In this document: positions 33,178-44,664 of the stretch, one piece after another | Layout: every line of letters begins with the position of its first letter | How positions within the stretch are numbered: position 1 is the stretch's first letter | Assembly (NCBI GenBank): GCA_036435485.1 | Contig: CM071598.1 | Location: 43,538,501-43,602,500 of the forward strand | Direction of reading: 5' to 3' | From: Saposhnikovia divaricata | Taxonomy: Eukaryota > Streptophyta > Magnoliopsida > Apiales > Apiaceae | DNA: 64,000 nucleotides | Program-made: the position numbers and the translations under genes | Notes under the pieces: model-generated | Databases searched by the model: none | What the model was told of the DNA's origin: nothing | The model's input: only the letters and a program-made list of their open reading frames with translations

Positions 33178-35242
33178 AAGATGGTAATGGAAAGTACTAC
33201 TTAATCATGATATCCCTACGTAAACTCCATCTGGAAACCACCTAACAGAATTCCCCAAGGCGTACTACAAAACAATCTTTAATAAAAGGATACTACTTAT
33301 ATACCCTAAGTATTTCGATTAACCTCTTATTTTCTTCAAGATAATATGCTAACTCTTCCCCAATATTCCTTTAGGGTTCTTTGGTTGATAACATGTATGC
33401 TTCTTTCTTACCTTCATAAAATGTGGGAATTCGACAAAAATATAAAATAAATCATACACAGGGTCAAAAAGAGAGCTTCCCAACAATAGTATAAAGGTTG
33501 TGCTCACTTGGAGAGAATAGAATGGGGAAGATATGGAATACAAAATTATGAACAAAATTAAGGAGAAAAAAACGATGTAGAAGAAAAAAGTGAAAAACGT
33601 GAAGGAATGGAATTTTTTTCTGATGAAGTTTGTATTGAAAATGAGGAAAAAGGAGAACTGAGCATCCTTCCAAAATTGGTATGTTAGAGTTCTAATTTAG
33701 ATTGTTGGGAAAATTATGAACATGCCCCTATATAAGAGTAGAAATCTCACTCCATTATCTGATATCTCCCAACTAGCTTCAATACCCGTGCAAGGCACGT
33801 GATTGCTCTAATTTATAATTAGTATTGTAGTTTTTCTCGTTACGTTTTGATATTAATATTAGCAATTGATATTGTGACGATTAAAATTCTTTATTTTGTG
33901 GTGTTCTTTTTTTAAGCAACGTTTATTTTGTCCCTTTTTCGAGATCTCCCATTTTGGTTAAAACATTCGGATGTGGCCTTTATTTTTTTTAAAATTTATT
34001 TCCCCTAAAGTCCTTAGAGTCATGTATTTGTTGTATTTGATATCAGAGAATGTTATTACTTAAAGTAATGCACAAGAGCCAAGAAAGTATAAAAAACTTT
34101 GTCTTAGACATATTTCTATAAAGTGAAAATCCTAAATTACAGCACACAAAATTAATTTATTATGCAGATTGCATAGCAAAAATATGTAGTTAGCAATATG
34201 AATTTAATGTTTCAATATTATTTCTTTAATAATGTTAGATTACTTATAATGAGTTCTAATGTTTCTATACCCATGCTAGGCACGGACTTCTTCAAATGCT
34301 TTATTATTACGTAAATATATTGTACTTTGCAGAAAAATATGTAAATTTATATAAAGTTCTAATTTTTAATGTGATTGTAAATAAATATTGATTATATATA
34401 TATATATATATATATACACATTCACGTATAATTACTTAGATATAATTAATTGCAATGTAATTAAAGTGTTGTAATTAAGTAGATAGTAATAAATAAACAT
34501 ATTATATACGAAATTTTAATTAATGTGTATTAATGAATGCAGAGGGTCAAAATAGTAATTTGAGGTGGATTAAAATGGAACATGTTGTGGTATTATATAT
34601 ATAATAGATAGATACTAGATTTCATTCATTTCAAGTAAACACAACCAACGGTTATACTAAAACATGCACAACTTGCTTATATATCTTGCTCTTATTAATC
34701 AAATTGTTTTTATTCATTTTATTGGTGTAAAAACTAGAGAAATTAGCAATACAATTTTTTCCAAACTTATTTGCACCTCTTTAAAAAAAATAGTTGCAAA
34801 AAAAATTGTTTTATTGCAATGGGTTGCAAAGTTGTAGTTCTACAAAGACGTTTCAAACAGGGTGTTGGCCCAATCTATCATAATATTAAAGTAAATGACC
34901 CCAAATATCACAATCTAAAAGGGTGGTCCCAAATATCACTCTAAAACACACTATTATCTAGAGTTTTGATTTTTGATTTTAAATGCTATATCGTGTAGCG
35001 TTTGTGGGGAAAAGAAAGGGTAAACGCCACTTAAAGTTGAGTTTTGGGGGAAGGGGGGAGAGACGCCACTTAAAGTGGCGGTGGCGGGGGCGGGGGCGGG
35101 GGCGGGGGCGGGGGGGGGGTTTAAGTGGTTGGAACGCCACTTCAAGTGGCGTTTGGGTTTTTTATTTTATTTTATTTTATTGCTAAATATGTATTTGCAA
35201 ATAATATTAAAAAAACTTATAATTAAATGGTCAATTCAAATT
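33178..35242. repeat. 2.06-kb duplicated segment, right copy
   Basis: Direct repeat of 364-2428. Here the sequence continues uninterrupted into the complete palindrome-rich element E, so this copy shows the original right-hand context. Short open frames shared by both copies have no recognisable product. Confidence 0.9.
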
Positions 35243-35338
35243 GTGTTTATTTATTAAGTTCATATACGATTTATTCGTCATTCTAAATATTTTTAAACCT
35301 AGAATGGAACTGTTGAACCCCACAGGTTAACTTTTGAA

Positions 35339-35713
35339 GGGTGAGTGCCCAAAATACCCATTTTTCAATAACATTTGACCAAAATACCCATATTGAATAA
35401 ACAATGCCCTAAAAATACTCCACTGTCAAAGGAGTATCAGGATGATACGCCAATGTCATAGGAGTATCAGGATAATACGTCACCACCAGTGGAGTATCAG
35501 GTGATACTCCACTGGGTAAGGAGTATCACTCCTGATACTCTCCGCTGGGTAAGGAGTATCACACGTGATACTCCACTGGGTAAGGAGTATCACACCTGAT
35601 ACTCCACTGGGTAAGGAGTATCTGACATGTGTAGGTATTTTGGGCAGTTGTTTCTGAAAATGGGTATTTTTGGCAAATACACACCCTAGAATGGGTAGTT
35701 TGGGCATTCTTTC
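35339..35713. mobile_element. MULE-like MITE with tandem hairpin core (element D)
   Basis: Perfect 9-bp target duplication ACTTTTGAA at 35330-35338 and 35714-35722. Imperfect TIRs GGGTGAGTGCCCAAAATACC / GAAAGAATGCCCAAACTACC; three GCCCAAAATACCCAT-type iterations per end. The core has three to four tandem 31-33-bp units at 35512-35640, each of the form GATACTCCACTGGGTAAGGA + GTATC, so every unit is itself a hairpin (GATACTCC/GGAGTATC). A 9-bp duplication is characteristic of the Mutator superfamily. Confidence 0.85.
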
Positions 35714-35786
35714 ACTTTTGAAACCCCAAGAGAATAAGATAAAATTTAAATATTTTAAATAAAAAATTGAATCTGGCGGCTTGATA

Positions 35787-35872
35787 TTTAAAAAATCGGG
35801 GTCAGCCCCGATTTTTTAAAAATCAGGATAAGTTAGGGTTTAGGGTTGTAAACCCTAGACCCTAAACCCTAA
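35787..35872. repeat. Perfect hairpin plus inverted telomere-like repeats
   Basis: 35787-35801 and 35806-35820 form a perfect 15-bp stem around TCAG (TTTAAAAAATCGGGG / CCCCGATTTTTTAAA). It is followed at 35833-35872 by TTAGGGTTTAGGG and then CCCTAGACCCTAAACCCTAA, plant telomere units facing each other. Both lie inside element E between element D and the copia insertion. Confidence 0.85.
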
Positions 35873-36190
35873 GTTCGTATACGGTGTATTCGTTGTTCTG
35901 AATATTTCTAAAACCCAAAATGGAAACGTTGAACCCAAAAGTTAATTATTGAACCCCTAAGGTTAATTAAAATTGTATTTTTTAAATTTTAAAAATACAA
36001 TTTCAATTGATCATTTGTTTATAAATTTTTAATATTATTTGCAAATATATATTTAGGAGAAAACAAAAACAAAAACAAAATAATAAAATAAGAAGCAACA
36101 CCCCAAACGCCACATAATGTTGCGTCCCTCCCCCCAAAACGATAATGCAGTCCCCCTTCAAACGCCACTTCAAGTGGCATTTCCCCTCCT

Positions 36191-36502
36191 TGTTGGGTTT
36201 GTGGAGTCTATCAGGTTTCAGAATTGGATTCTGACTTGAGTTAGGAATTCCTGAATTGGACTCTAATTAGAGTTAGGAATTTCAGAATTAGACTCTGATT
36301 TATTTTGACCCAGTTTTTTCTCTTATAAATACTCATGTAATTGTAACATAACACAACACAATTGTGAGAGACCAATACAAAATTAGTGCGGCTTGTGGAG
36401 TAGGAATTTCCGAACCACGTAAATCTTTGTCTTGTGTGATTGTCGTTATTTTCTTGTTCTTGTTTATTCGCTTTGGGTTTTGCTTTCGTTGTATACTCAA
36501 CA
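36191..36502 (+). repeat. 5' LTR of the copia element
   Basis: Contains TTATAAATAC at about 36323 as probable TATA box for the genomic transcript. Confidence 0.95.
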
Positions 36503-36504
36503 AC

Positions 36505-36517
36505 TGGTATCAAAGCC
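36505..36517 (+). promoter_or_regulatory. Primer binding site of the copia element
   Basis: TGGTATCAAAGCC two bases after the 5' LTR; one mismatch (A for G) to the usual initiator tRNA-Met complement. Confidence 0.85.
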
Positions 36518-36541
36518 TAGGTTTTCAGGCGAGTGGGAGCG

Positions 36542-39500
36542 ATGGCAGAAGAAGGGAAAGTAAAGATCGACAAATTTGATGGCAGAGATTTTGGGTTTTG
36601 GAAGATGCAAATTGAAGATTATTTGTATCAGAAAAAACTACACGAACCGCTGGAGAAGAAGCCAGAAAAGATGGATGAGAAAGATTGGAAGCTATTGGAT
36701 AGGCAGGCTCTGGGTGTTGTCAGATTGACTTTGGCGAAAAACGTTGCTTACAATATCGTCATGGAAACGATAACTTATGGATTGATCAAGGCGTTATAAA
36801 ATATGTATGAGAAGCCGTCTGCTTCGAATAAGGTATATTTGTGTCGCTTGTTGTTTGCCACAAAATTGAAAGAAGGTGATTGTGTTGTTGATCATGTGAA
36901 CGAATTTAACTCTATCCTATCAAGATTGACATCAATGGATATTAAATTCGATGATGAAGTACAAGCCTTATTGTTGGTATCCTCGTTACCTGACAGTTGG
37001 TCAGGATTTGTCACTGCTATTTGTAATTCATCTGGGAGCAATAAGATGACTTTTGATGGAGTTCGAGATGCGATTCTTGGAGAAGATATTCGTAGGAGAA
37101 ACTCAGGAGAGTCGTCAGGTTCCTTGTTGAGTACTGAGAGTAGAGGCAGAAAGTCCGATAGGGGGCAGAATCAGGGGCGTAGCAGATCGAAGTCACAGAA
37201 GAGAGGACAGTCCAAAGATCGCAAGGAGATTGTTTGTTGGAATTGTCAGAAGAAAGGTCACTTCAGAAATCAGTGTACGGCTCCCGCAGCTCCTAAAGGA
37301 AAGAAGAAAGAGGATAATTCAGCTAATGTAGTTGAAGAGGTGGTGAGTGACGATGCTTTGGTTTGTTGTGTTGAATGTTCGGTTGAATCATGGGTTATGG
37401 ATTCTGGTGCATCTTTCCATGCTACCCCTTGCAAGGATTTGATGTTAAATTTCAGACTTGGAAATTTTGGTAAAGTCCGTCTTGCTGATGATGAGACTCT
37501 GGATATTACGGGCATGGGAGATATTAATCTCAAGACCTCTTTGGGGACTAGCTGGACGTTGAAAGATGTAAGGTACATTCATAGACTGAAGAAGATGTTG
37601 ATATATGTGGGTCAGTTAGATAAGGAAGGGTATCGAGTTACTTTCGAAGACAGACAGTGGAAGGTTATAAAGGGGAATCTAGTTGTTGCTCGTGGAGAGA
37701 AAAAGGAGACATTGTACATAGTTGAACAATCTAGCTATGAAGCAAATACAATTGCTGATGAGATTGGGTCTTCAACTTTGTGGCACCAAAGACTTGGTCA
37801 TATGAGTGAAAAGGGTATGAAGCTGTTAATTTCGAAGGGGAAGATTCCAGAACTGAAGAATGTGAAAGTTGGGTTCTGTGAGCCATGTGTTCTTGGAAAG
37901 CAGAAACGAGTTACTTTTGCAAAATCAGGGAGGACACCCAAGGCTGAAAGGCTAGAGCTAGTTCATACAGATGTATATGGTCCAATAACAGCTGCGTAAT
38001 TGGGAGGATCTCGCTACTATGTCACTTTCATTGACGATTCCACTAGAAAGGTATGGGTTTATTTTTTGAAGAATAAATCAGATGTGTTTGCTACTTTCAA
38101 GAAGTGGAAGAACGAAGTTGAAAATCAGACCGATTTGAAGATTAAGAGTTTGATGTCAGATAATGGTGGTGAGTACAGTAGTGATGAGTTTAAAAGCTAC
38201 TGCGCAGAATATGTGATTAGAATGATCAAAACAATTCCAGAGACACCGCAGTAGAATAGTGTTGCATAGCGCATGAATAAAACCTTGAATGAGAGGGTCA
38301 AGAGTATGAGATTGCATGCAGGGTTGCCAAAGACTTTTTGGGCGGATGCAGTTAGCACAGCAGCGTATCTCATAAATAGAGGACCTTCAGTTCCTTTGGG
38401 GTTCAAGATTCCTGAAGAAGAGTGACAGAAAAAGGAGGTAAATCTTTCACACTTGCGAGTTTTTGGTTGTGTTTCTTATGTGCGTGTTAAAGATTCTGAC
38501 AGGGACAAGCTTGATCCAAAAGCAAAGAAGTGTATCTTCATTGGTTATGGCTCAGATGATATGGGTTACCGTTTCTGGGATGAACTAACGAAGAAGGTCG
38601 TTAGAAGTAGAGATGTTACTTTTAACGAAAGTGCAGTGTACAAGGATAAGCTTGCAGTCGATTCTGAGTTTGCAAAGGAACAACATGAGAAAGAGAAAGC
38701 AGAGCTTGAAGATATTATAGAAGAAGATCTTGCAGGAAATAGTGGGAGTTTGGGGAATGGTAATGACACGGTTCCAGTTACTCCACAGGCTGAGGTAAGA
38801 AGATCTAGCAGAATTGTGAGGCCACCACAAAGATTTTCTCCTTCAGCATATTATATGTTATTGACCGAGGATGCAGAGCCTCAGTGTTATTCAGAGTCAG
38901 TTCAGGTGGATGATTCAGTTCAGTGGAAATCAGTCATGGAAGAAGAGATGAGTTCTCTTGAGAAGAATGAGACTTGGTCTTTAACAGAGTTACCAGCAGT
39001 AAAGAAGGCTTTACAGAATAAGTGGGTGTTCCGGATCAAAGAAGAACCTGATGGCAGCAAGAGATACAAGGCGAGGTTAGTAGTTAAGGGTTATCAACAG
39101 AAAAAGGGTATTGACTATACTGATATATTTTCTCCGGTTGTTAAGATGACTACTGTTAGAATTGTGCTAAGTATTGTGGTTGCAGCGGAATTACATCTAG
39201 AGCAACTAGATGTTAAAGACCGCGTTCTTACATGGTGATCTTGAGGAAGACATCTACATGGTACAGCCAGAAGGATTTCAGGTAGCTGGGAAAGAAAACC
39301 TTGTTTGCAAGCTTATAAAAAGCTTGTATGGTTTGAAGCAAGCGCCAAGACAATGGTACTTGAAGTTTGATAGCTTTATGATGAAGAATGGGTACACTAG
39401 GAGTGCTATGGATCATTGTTGTTATTTTAAACAATTTGATTTATCTTATATCATATTGTTGTTGTATGTTGATGACATGTTGATAGCAGGATCAAACATG

Positions 39501-40427
39501 AGGGAAATCAACAGGTTAAAGAGCCAGATGTCTGAGGAGTTTGAGATGAAGGATATGGGTGCGGCAAAACAGATACTTGGTATGAGCATCATAAGGGATA
39601 GATCTAAAGGTACTTTGAAATTATCTCAAGAGAAGTATATTGAGAAATTGTTGCAGAAATTCAGTGTCCAGGATGCGAAGACCAGAAGTACACCGTTGGC
39701 GACTCACTTTAATCTCACGAAGAAGCAGTCACCTAAAACGGATGAAGGCAAGAAAGATATGGCTAAAGTTCCGTATGCATCTGCAGTTGGCAGTTTGATG
39801 TATGCTATGGTGTGTACAAGGCTAGATATTGCTCATGCAGTGGGAGTTGTTAGCAGGTTCATGTCTAATCCAGGAAGAAAGCATTGGGAAGCAGTCAAGT
39901 GGTTGTTGCGCTACTTGAAAGGCACATCCAAGGTTGCATTATGTTTCAGCAAGAAAGATGTTATCTTGGAAGGGTTCTCTGATGCAGATTTGGGTGCATG
40001 TTTGGATACAAGAAAAAGTACTACGGGATATATTTTCACGTTGGGTGGCACAGCAGTTAGTTGGATGTCTCGACTTCAAAAGAGTGTTGCTCTTTCAACC
40101 ACAGAAGCAGAATATATGGCTATCTCTGAAGCTAGCAAGGAGATGATTTGGTTGAAGAATTTTCTTGAGGAGTTGGGCAAGAAACAGGTGGACAGTGCTT
40201 TGTATAGCGACAGTCAGAGTGCTATTCATCTTGCGAAGAATCCTGTGTTTCATGCTAGGACGAAGCATATTCAGCTGAGATATCACTTTACAAGAGAGTT
40301 GATTAGCAATGGTACTTTGTCCTTGAAGAAAATCCTTGGTTCAAAGAATCCTGCAGATATGTTGACTAAGGTGGTTACTAATGAAAAGTTGAAGCTTTGC
40401 ATAGCTTCAACTGGCCTTCAGAACTGA
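36542..40427 (+). pseudogene. copia gag-pol polyprotein with stops and a frameshift
   Basis: Starts ATGGCAGAAGAAGG at 36542. Gag is followed by a CCHC knuckle CWNCQKKGHFRNQC (about 37235), protease VMDSGASFH (about 37396), integrase HHCC (WHQRLGHMSEKG ... CEPCVLGK, 37780-37905) and catalytic core (FIDDSTRKVWVY, 38030), RT with YVDDML (39465-39485), and RNase H (TEAEYMAISEA; LYSDSQSAIHLAKNP). In-frame stops at 36797, 37997, 38252, 38267 and 38423 and a one-base insertion near 39206-39214 prevent translation of the polyprotein. Between breaks the frame is well preserved, consistent with a young but defective insertion. Confidence 0.93.
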
Positions 40428-40532
40428 TTGATGAGAAGGCGCTGCACTAGTTACGGTTATTGATCGAAGGATTAGGTGTTACTAGATTAACAAGAGTGAA
40501 GTGAAGATGTGGTCATACTCCAAGTGGGAGAT

Positions 40533-40847
40533 TGTTGGGTTTGTGGAGTCTATCAGGTTTCAGAATTGGATTCTGACTTGAGTTAGGAATTCCTGAATTG
40601 GACTCTAATTAGAGTTAGGAATTTCAGAATTAGACTCTGATTTATTTTGACCCAGTTTCTTTTCTTATAAATACTCATGTAATTGTAACATAACACAACA
40701 CAATTGTGAGAGATCAATAAAAAATTAGTGCGGCTTGTGAAGTAGGAATTTCCGAACCACGTAAATCTTTGGCTTGTGTGATTGTCGTTATTTTCTTGTT
40801 CTTGTTTATTCGCTTTGGGTTTTGCTTTCGTTGTTGTATACTCAACA
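40533..40847 (+). repeat. 3' LTR of the copia element
   Basis: Carries an extra TTG near its end relative to the 5' LTR; otherwise six substitutions. Confidence 0.95.
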
Positions 40848-40881
40848 CATCTCTCCCCCAAAAACGTTACACACTTTAGCG

Positions 40882-40882
<1 letters not shown>

Positions 40883-40936
<54 letters not shown>
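40883..40936. repeat. (TA)n microsatellite
   Basis: 27 TA units; a shorter TA tract at 41282-41299 lies on the other side of the adjacent small element, consistent with insertion into a TA array. Confidence 0.95.
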
Positions 40937-40938
<2 letters not shown>

Positions 40939-41281
40939 ATATAGGGTGTTGCTCAAAAGAGAACTCATTTTTTGAAGAAAACTAAGGTACTAATCCTAGC
41001 CATTGGATGTATTATAATCAACGGCCCCGCCAGGGGCACCCACACACTAATCAAATACACCCTCACACACACACAATCCCACCTAATCCCCTCCGTTTTT
41101 AATTTGATTTTTCCCGCCAATCGGTGATATTTTTTTAAATCTAATTTCACCACATTTTTCTCCATCTCCCAATGATCAGTTTGCGTACCATATGTGCTAT
41201 ATTTCGACGTAATTTAAATAAATTTTAATTTAGTTCTCCTTTTAAGGGGTTCTCTCTAGATCCCTACTCATATACATACAA
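40937..41281. mobile_element. Small non-autonomous element inserted in (TA)n (Micron-like)
   Basis: Flanked on both sides by TA arrays. Left end GGATATAGGGTGTTGCTCAA with AAGAGAACTC is loosely mirrored at the right end by AGTTCTCCTTTTAAGGGGTT and CTAGATCCCTACTCATAT in reverse complement. It contains the short hairpin GGCCCCGCCAGGGGC at 41023-41037. No coding potential. Confidence 0.65.
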
Positions 41282-41410
41282 ATATATATATATATATATT
41301 CAAAATGCTACACGATAGTGTGTCTTAGAGTGATATTCGGGGCAATATTTTGAGTTGTGACATTTTGGACCAATTGCTATAGAATTGTGATATTGGGGTC
41401 TTTTCTCTTT

Positions 41411-43467
41411 CAAACAATCGTATTTATACAATATAAACTAAAACAAAAATATAAATAAAAGTTGTGTAAAATGAAAAAACCTCTAAAAACTACTAGCCCG
41501 GTATAAAGATTTTAGTGATTTGAAATTCGCGTTGATATCAATACTGCGCAAGTAATGTCAAAATGTGTCAATGAACTGCAAACTGTATGCAAAATATTTG
41601 GCATGAAAATATCTAACCCAACTCAAACACAACTCTGTCAACGACGCGCGATTCCAAAATAACCCAATGACAAGACTCAGACAATCCCCAACATGAGCCT
41701 AAATCTAAGTAAATCCTACAATGGCATGATATCACATTTATGAACACCAACACGACCCAGCAATCGATATTTGGCACCATTACTTCATATCTAAGCTATT
41801 ACACATGTATTGAATTAGTATTACTTCAAAAAATTGATATAAGCGTTCTAAATCTTTCACATGAGAAATAAATATAGATACCGACATCTCTAGTCAACAA
41901 AGCAGCTTAGATCCTCAAATCTAAACATACAAGTTGAAGATACATATGCAAGAAGTATGAATTAGAAAATTTAATACCTCCATAGCTAAGAATCGGACCA
42001 CACTGAACCAAACGGGAATTGACCTGAGCTTGAATTGCCTGAATTAACTGGACTGTATCTGTAATTGAATCAATGATAAAATAAAATGAAACGCGTGGTA
42101 TAATGAACCGAACGCAGGGGAAAGCTGTGTTTTTCTGGATTATGAATCTGGGGACGAAATCAGCCCTAGTACAGATATACGAACGCTTCTACGGCGTGCG
42201 CGCAGCTGTAACCTGTAACGCACCCCTTCAAATTTATACCCTATTTTTTTGTACATCAATTTTTACATTTTTCTTCTCACTTTTACACCTTTTTGTACCA
42301 CCCGAATTATATTCGTCCTTCAGATGCTTTCCTAATTTATCCTTAAGATTGTTTTTTTTCTAGACAATGTCAAACTTCAACACTCCAAGAACTTTAACTT
42401 GAAAAAGAATATCTAAATTTGTTAACTTATAGATTATGAACAAAAACAAAATTTTAATAGATTAAAATTATTAAATCTTTTACACTCAACTCTACTAGCT
42501 CAATAATCACCTTGAGCTCTATTCGTTCGACCGGCGGCTCATGAAAAAATAAACTTGGAACTCTTTTAGAATGGAATTTCAGCACTAATTATATAATAAA
42601 AAAATACACACGCACACATATATACTTGCAGGGTTTTATCTTTTCTGTTGGTTTTTTACATCTAAAAATGACCTTCACTAAACAAGAACAGGAGAAGGGA
42701 ATAACAGGAAGTATACAAGAAAGACGGAGTTCCAAACATTTCAGTGATAAGATATCCTACAATACTATGTCACACAAGACCAACTTCTAAAAGATTTCTA
42801 AGAATGAAGAAATAAAGGAGAACTACTGACCTAACAAGTACCAATATACATACAATAAGAAAAAGATACAGGGAATTAAATAATAAACAAACACAAAAAA
42901 AAGTTCACATTTTAGATACCACAAATAAGTCCGCACTAATTTAATATTTTAAATGTAGTAAAGTTGGAGCCAATTAAATCCTTCATTTCTCATGTCACTG
43001 GTTTTGTTTTGGCTGTTGCTATCAAGGAAGAAAGGGTCTCTTTCCATCCTTTTTTCAATTTCAATCTACAGTCAGTGACTTTCCTCCTCTGTAAAATAGA
43101 GATACATGGTTTCTTACACATTTGCATAAATTAAGACAACATCTACGGTGTAGGTCGATTACACCTGTCTCAGTCAATTCAAATTCAAATGTTATCAATG
43201 TCAGGACTCATATTATACCACTATTTTCTCAAGTTTCAAAACAATATATAGCATCAACAATTAAACCTAAATGAATGACTCTCACCTCGTGTATCAAGGT
43301 GTTTCCTGATTGAAACCCCCTAAATTCCGCAGTTTAGTTCTGTACCACGGTATAAGTATTAGAATGTTAGTGCTCTAAAGTTCAATTTAAAGTCCTGTAT
43401 GCATAAAACTAAAAATAAATAACAGTGGCTTACCATATCCAGCATAATATAATCTGTATTCAGGGGA
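41411..43467. repeat. Old dispersed/duplicated non-coding sequence
   Basis: 41500-41760 resembles 44090-44300 (shared CAAATCTAAGTAAATCTG-type and ATCACATTTATGAA phrases), 41965-42240 resembles 47325-47575 (GAATTAGAAAATTTAATACC; GGGGACGAAAT; GCGCAGCTGTAACGCAC), and 42955-43420 resembles 32590-33170. Similarity is only moderate, so these are old duplications. No intact gene is visible. Confidence 0.6.
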
Positions 43468-43900
43468 TGTTAATTAACAGATTCATTGACTGTAAATAGG
43501 GATGCAAATCAGCTGTAATTAGTAGTTCTGGTAAGACAATTAGGCAGTAATCAGATATAGTAATTAGCAGACACTCACAAGATAGTTAGGCTATATTTGT
43601 GGCATAATGTGTGTATGATTGTATCTCTTGTTTATAAAACTGAATAGAAATACAGAGGAAAGGACATTCAGTCTAACTTTAATATAGTGTCAGAGCAATA
43701 AACATTTTTTGAGTTAATATTGTCAGTTTCTATAGCATTGAATCGTTTCCTGGGATAATTTTGGTTCAGCAAATAAGTACTGATTTTTTTAGTTTTTTGC
43801 CAAGCATAATGTCAACCAACAATGGTGATGTTTTTGGTCCGCATTTTACGGTTAAACTTCATTCCAATTGGTCAGTTTCGTCTTTTCATCACGGGAAAGA
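43468..43900 (+). mobile_element. LTR retrotransposon fragment: LTR, PBS and gag start
   Basis: TGTTAATTAACAG at 43468 begins an LTR-like stretch with TTTATAAAACTG (43630) as TATA candidate, running to about 43682. TAGTGTCAGAGC (43685-43696) resembles an initiator tRNA-Met primer site with two mismatches, and an ATG at 43809 (MSTNNGDVFGPHF) starts a short gag-like frame that ends after about 30 codons. Beyond that, TTCCAATTGG and TCGTCTTTTCATCACGG phrases are repeated locally and homology is lost. Confidence 0.6.
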
Positions 43901-44303
43901 GTTGTAGGGTCATGTTGACAGTAGTGAACCAGTTCCTACTGACCATACTAAACTTTTTTCCAATTGGGAATTTCAGTTTCGTCTTTTCATCACGGTTAAA
44001 CTTTTTGGTGGTTTCCAAAAAGTGGCCTTTGAGACAAATGGATACGAAGTAATAGTAGTCTAAAGTAAAGATTTAGTTATTGGAAATCCCTGCTAATATC
44101 TAAAATGTCCACCTAATGTCGAAATGAGTCAAGCAACTACAAACCACATACTTAATACTTGGTACGATTTGTGAATATATGATTGACTCCATCAACAACG
44201 CGAATACATAAACCCAAAATGCAAAGACTCGGTCAACCCATATATAACACCAAATCTAAGTAAATCTGATAATGGGAAGAAATCACATTTATGAAATAAT
44301 TCA

Positions 44304-44305
<2 letters not shown>

Positions 44306-44381
<76 letters not shown>
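44306..44381. repeat. (TA)n microsatellite
   Basis: 38 TA units, followed directly by non-repetitive sequence containing TAGGATCCAAAAGTTAGGAC and its rough inverse TTAAGTCCTAATTTTAACCC, possibly another TA-targeting element. Confidence 0.95.
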
Positions 44382-44383
<2 letters not shown>

Positions 44384-44664
44384 CAGGGTTTTTTGTTATA
44401 TGTAGGATCCAAAAGTTAGGACTTTATATGTTCTGCTTTGTGTACTACATGCGAGTTATTTACAAAGCATTGCAAGACATTTGGTAGTACATATATAAAA
44501 CTATTAAGTCCTAATTTTAACCCTAACTTTAAGATCTTACATGCGCACACAAAATAGAAGGATATAAATATAAAAGAATATTTTAATATTAAAAGATTAT
44601 TTATACAAATTTACAATACTAAAATTTCATATAAACCATAATTAAATGTTTAAACTATAGGTTA

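Larger units (their letters stand above)
36191..40847 (+). mobile_element. Complete Ty1/copia retrotransposon, coding region broken
   Basis: LTRs 36191-36502 (312 bp) and 40533-40847 (315 bp) begin TGTTGGGTTTG and end TACTCAACA. They differ by six substitutions and one 3-bp indel, about 98% identity. A primer binding site (36505-36517, TGGTATCAAAGCC, one mismatch to initiator tRNA-Met) and a purine run (CAAGTGGGAGA before 40533) are present. Flanks CTCCT and CATCT do not form a perfect 5-bp duplication. Order gag-protease-integrase-RT-RNase H gives copia; Tork-lineage resemblance is likely but unproven. Confidence 0.95.
34859..41410. mobile_element. Palindrome-core DNA element with nested insertions (element E)
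   Basis: Left end: CCCAATCTATCAT (34869), GACCCCAAATATCAC (34897), GGTCCCAAATATCAC (34924); right end in reverse complement: GACCCCAATATCACA (41400), TGGTCCAAAATGTCACA (41373), GCCCCGAATATCACTC (41343). The core carries CGCCACTT and AAGTGGCG words at 35025-35150 and again inverted at 36105-36180. A 375-bp element (35339-35713), a copia element (36191-40847) and a TA-flanked element (40937-41281) are nested inside, so the uninserted length is roughly 1.2 kb. GGCGGGGGC units at 35078-35112 are expanded relative to the 2.3-kb copy. Confidence 0.7.

Noticed and set aside
35512..35640. Regular 31-33-bp repeats suggest a CRISPR array
   Set aside because: Units are directly adjacent with no unique spacers, there are no cas genes, and the context is plant nuclear DNA inside a MULE-like element.
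36190..40852. 5-bp target duplication for the copia element
   Set aside because: Flanks CTCCT and CATCT differ at two of five positions, so no duplication is claimed.
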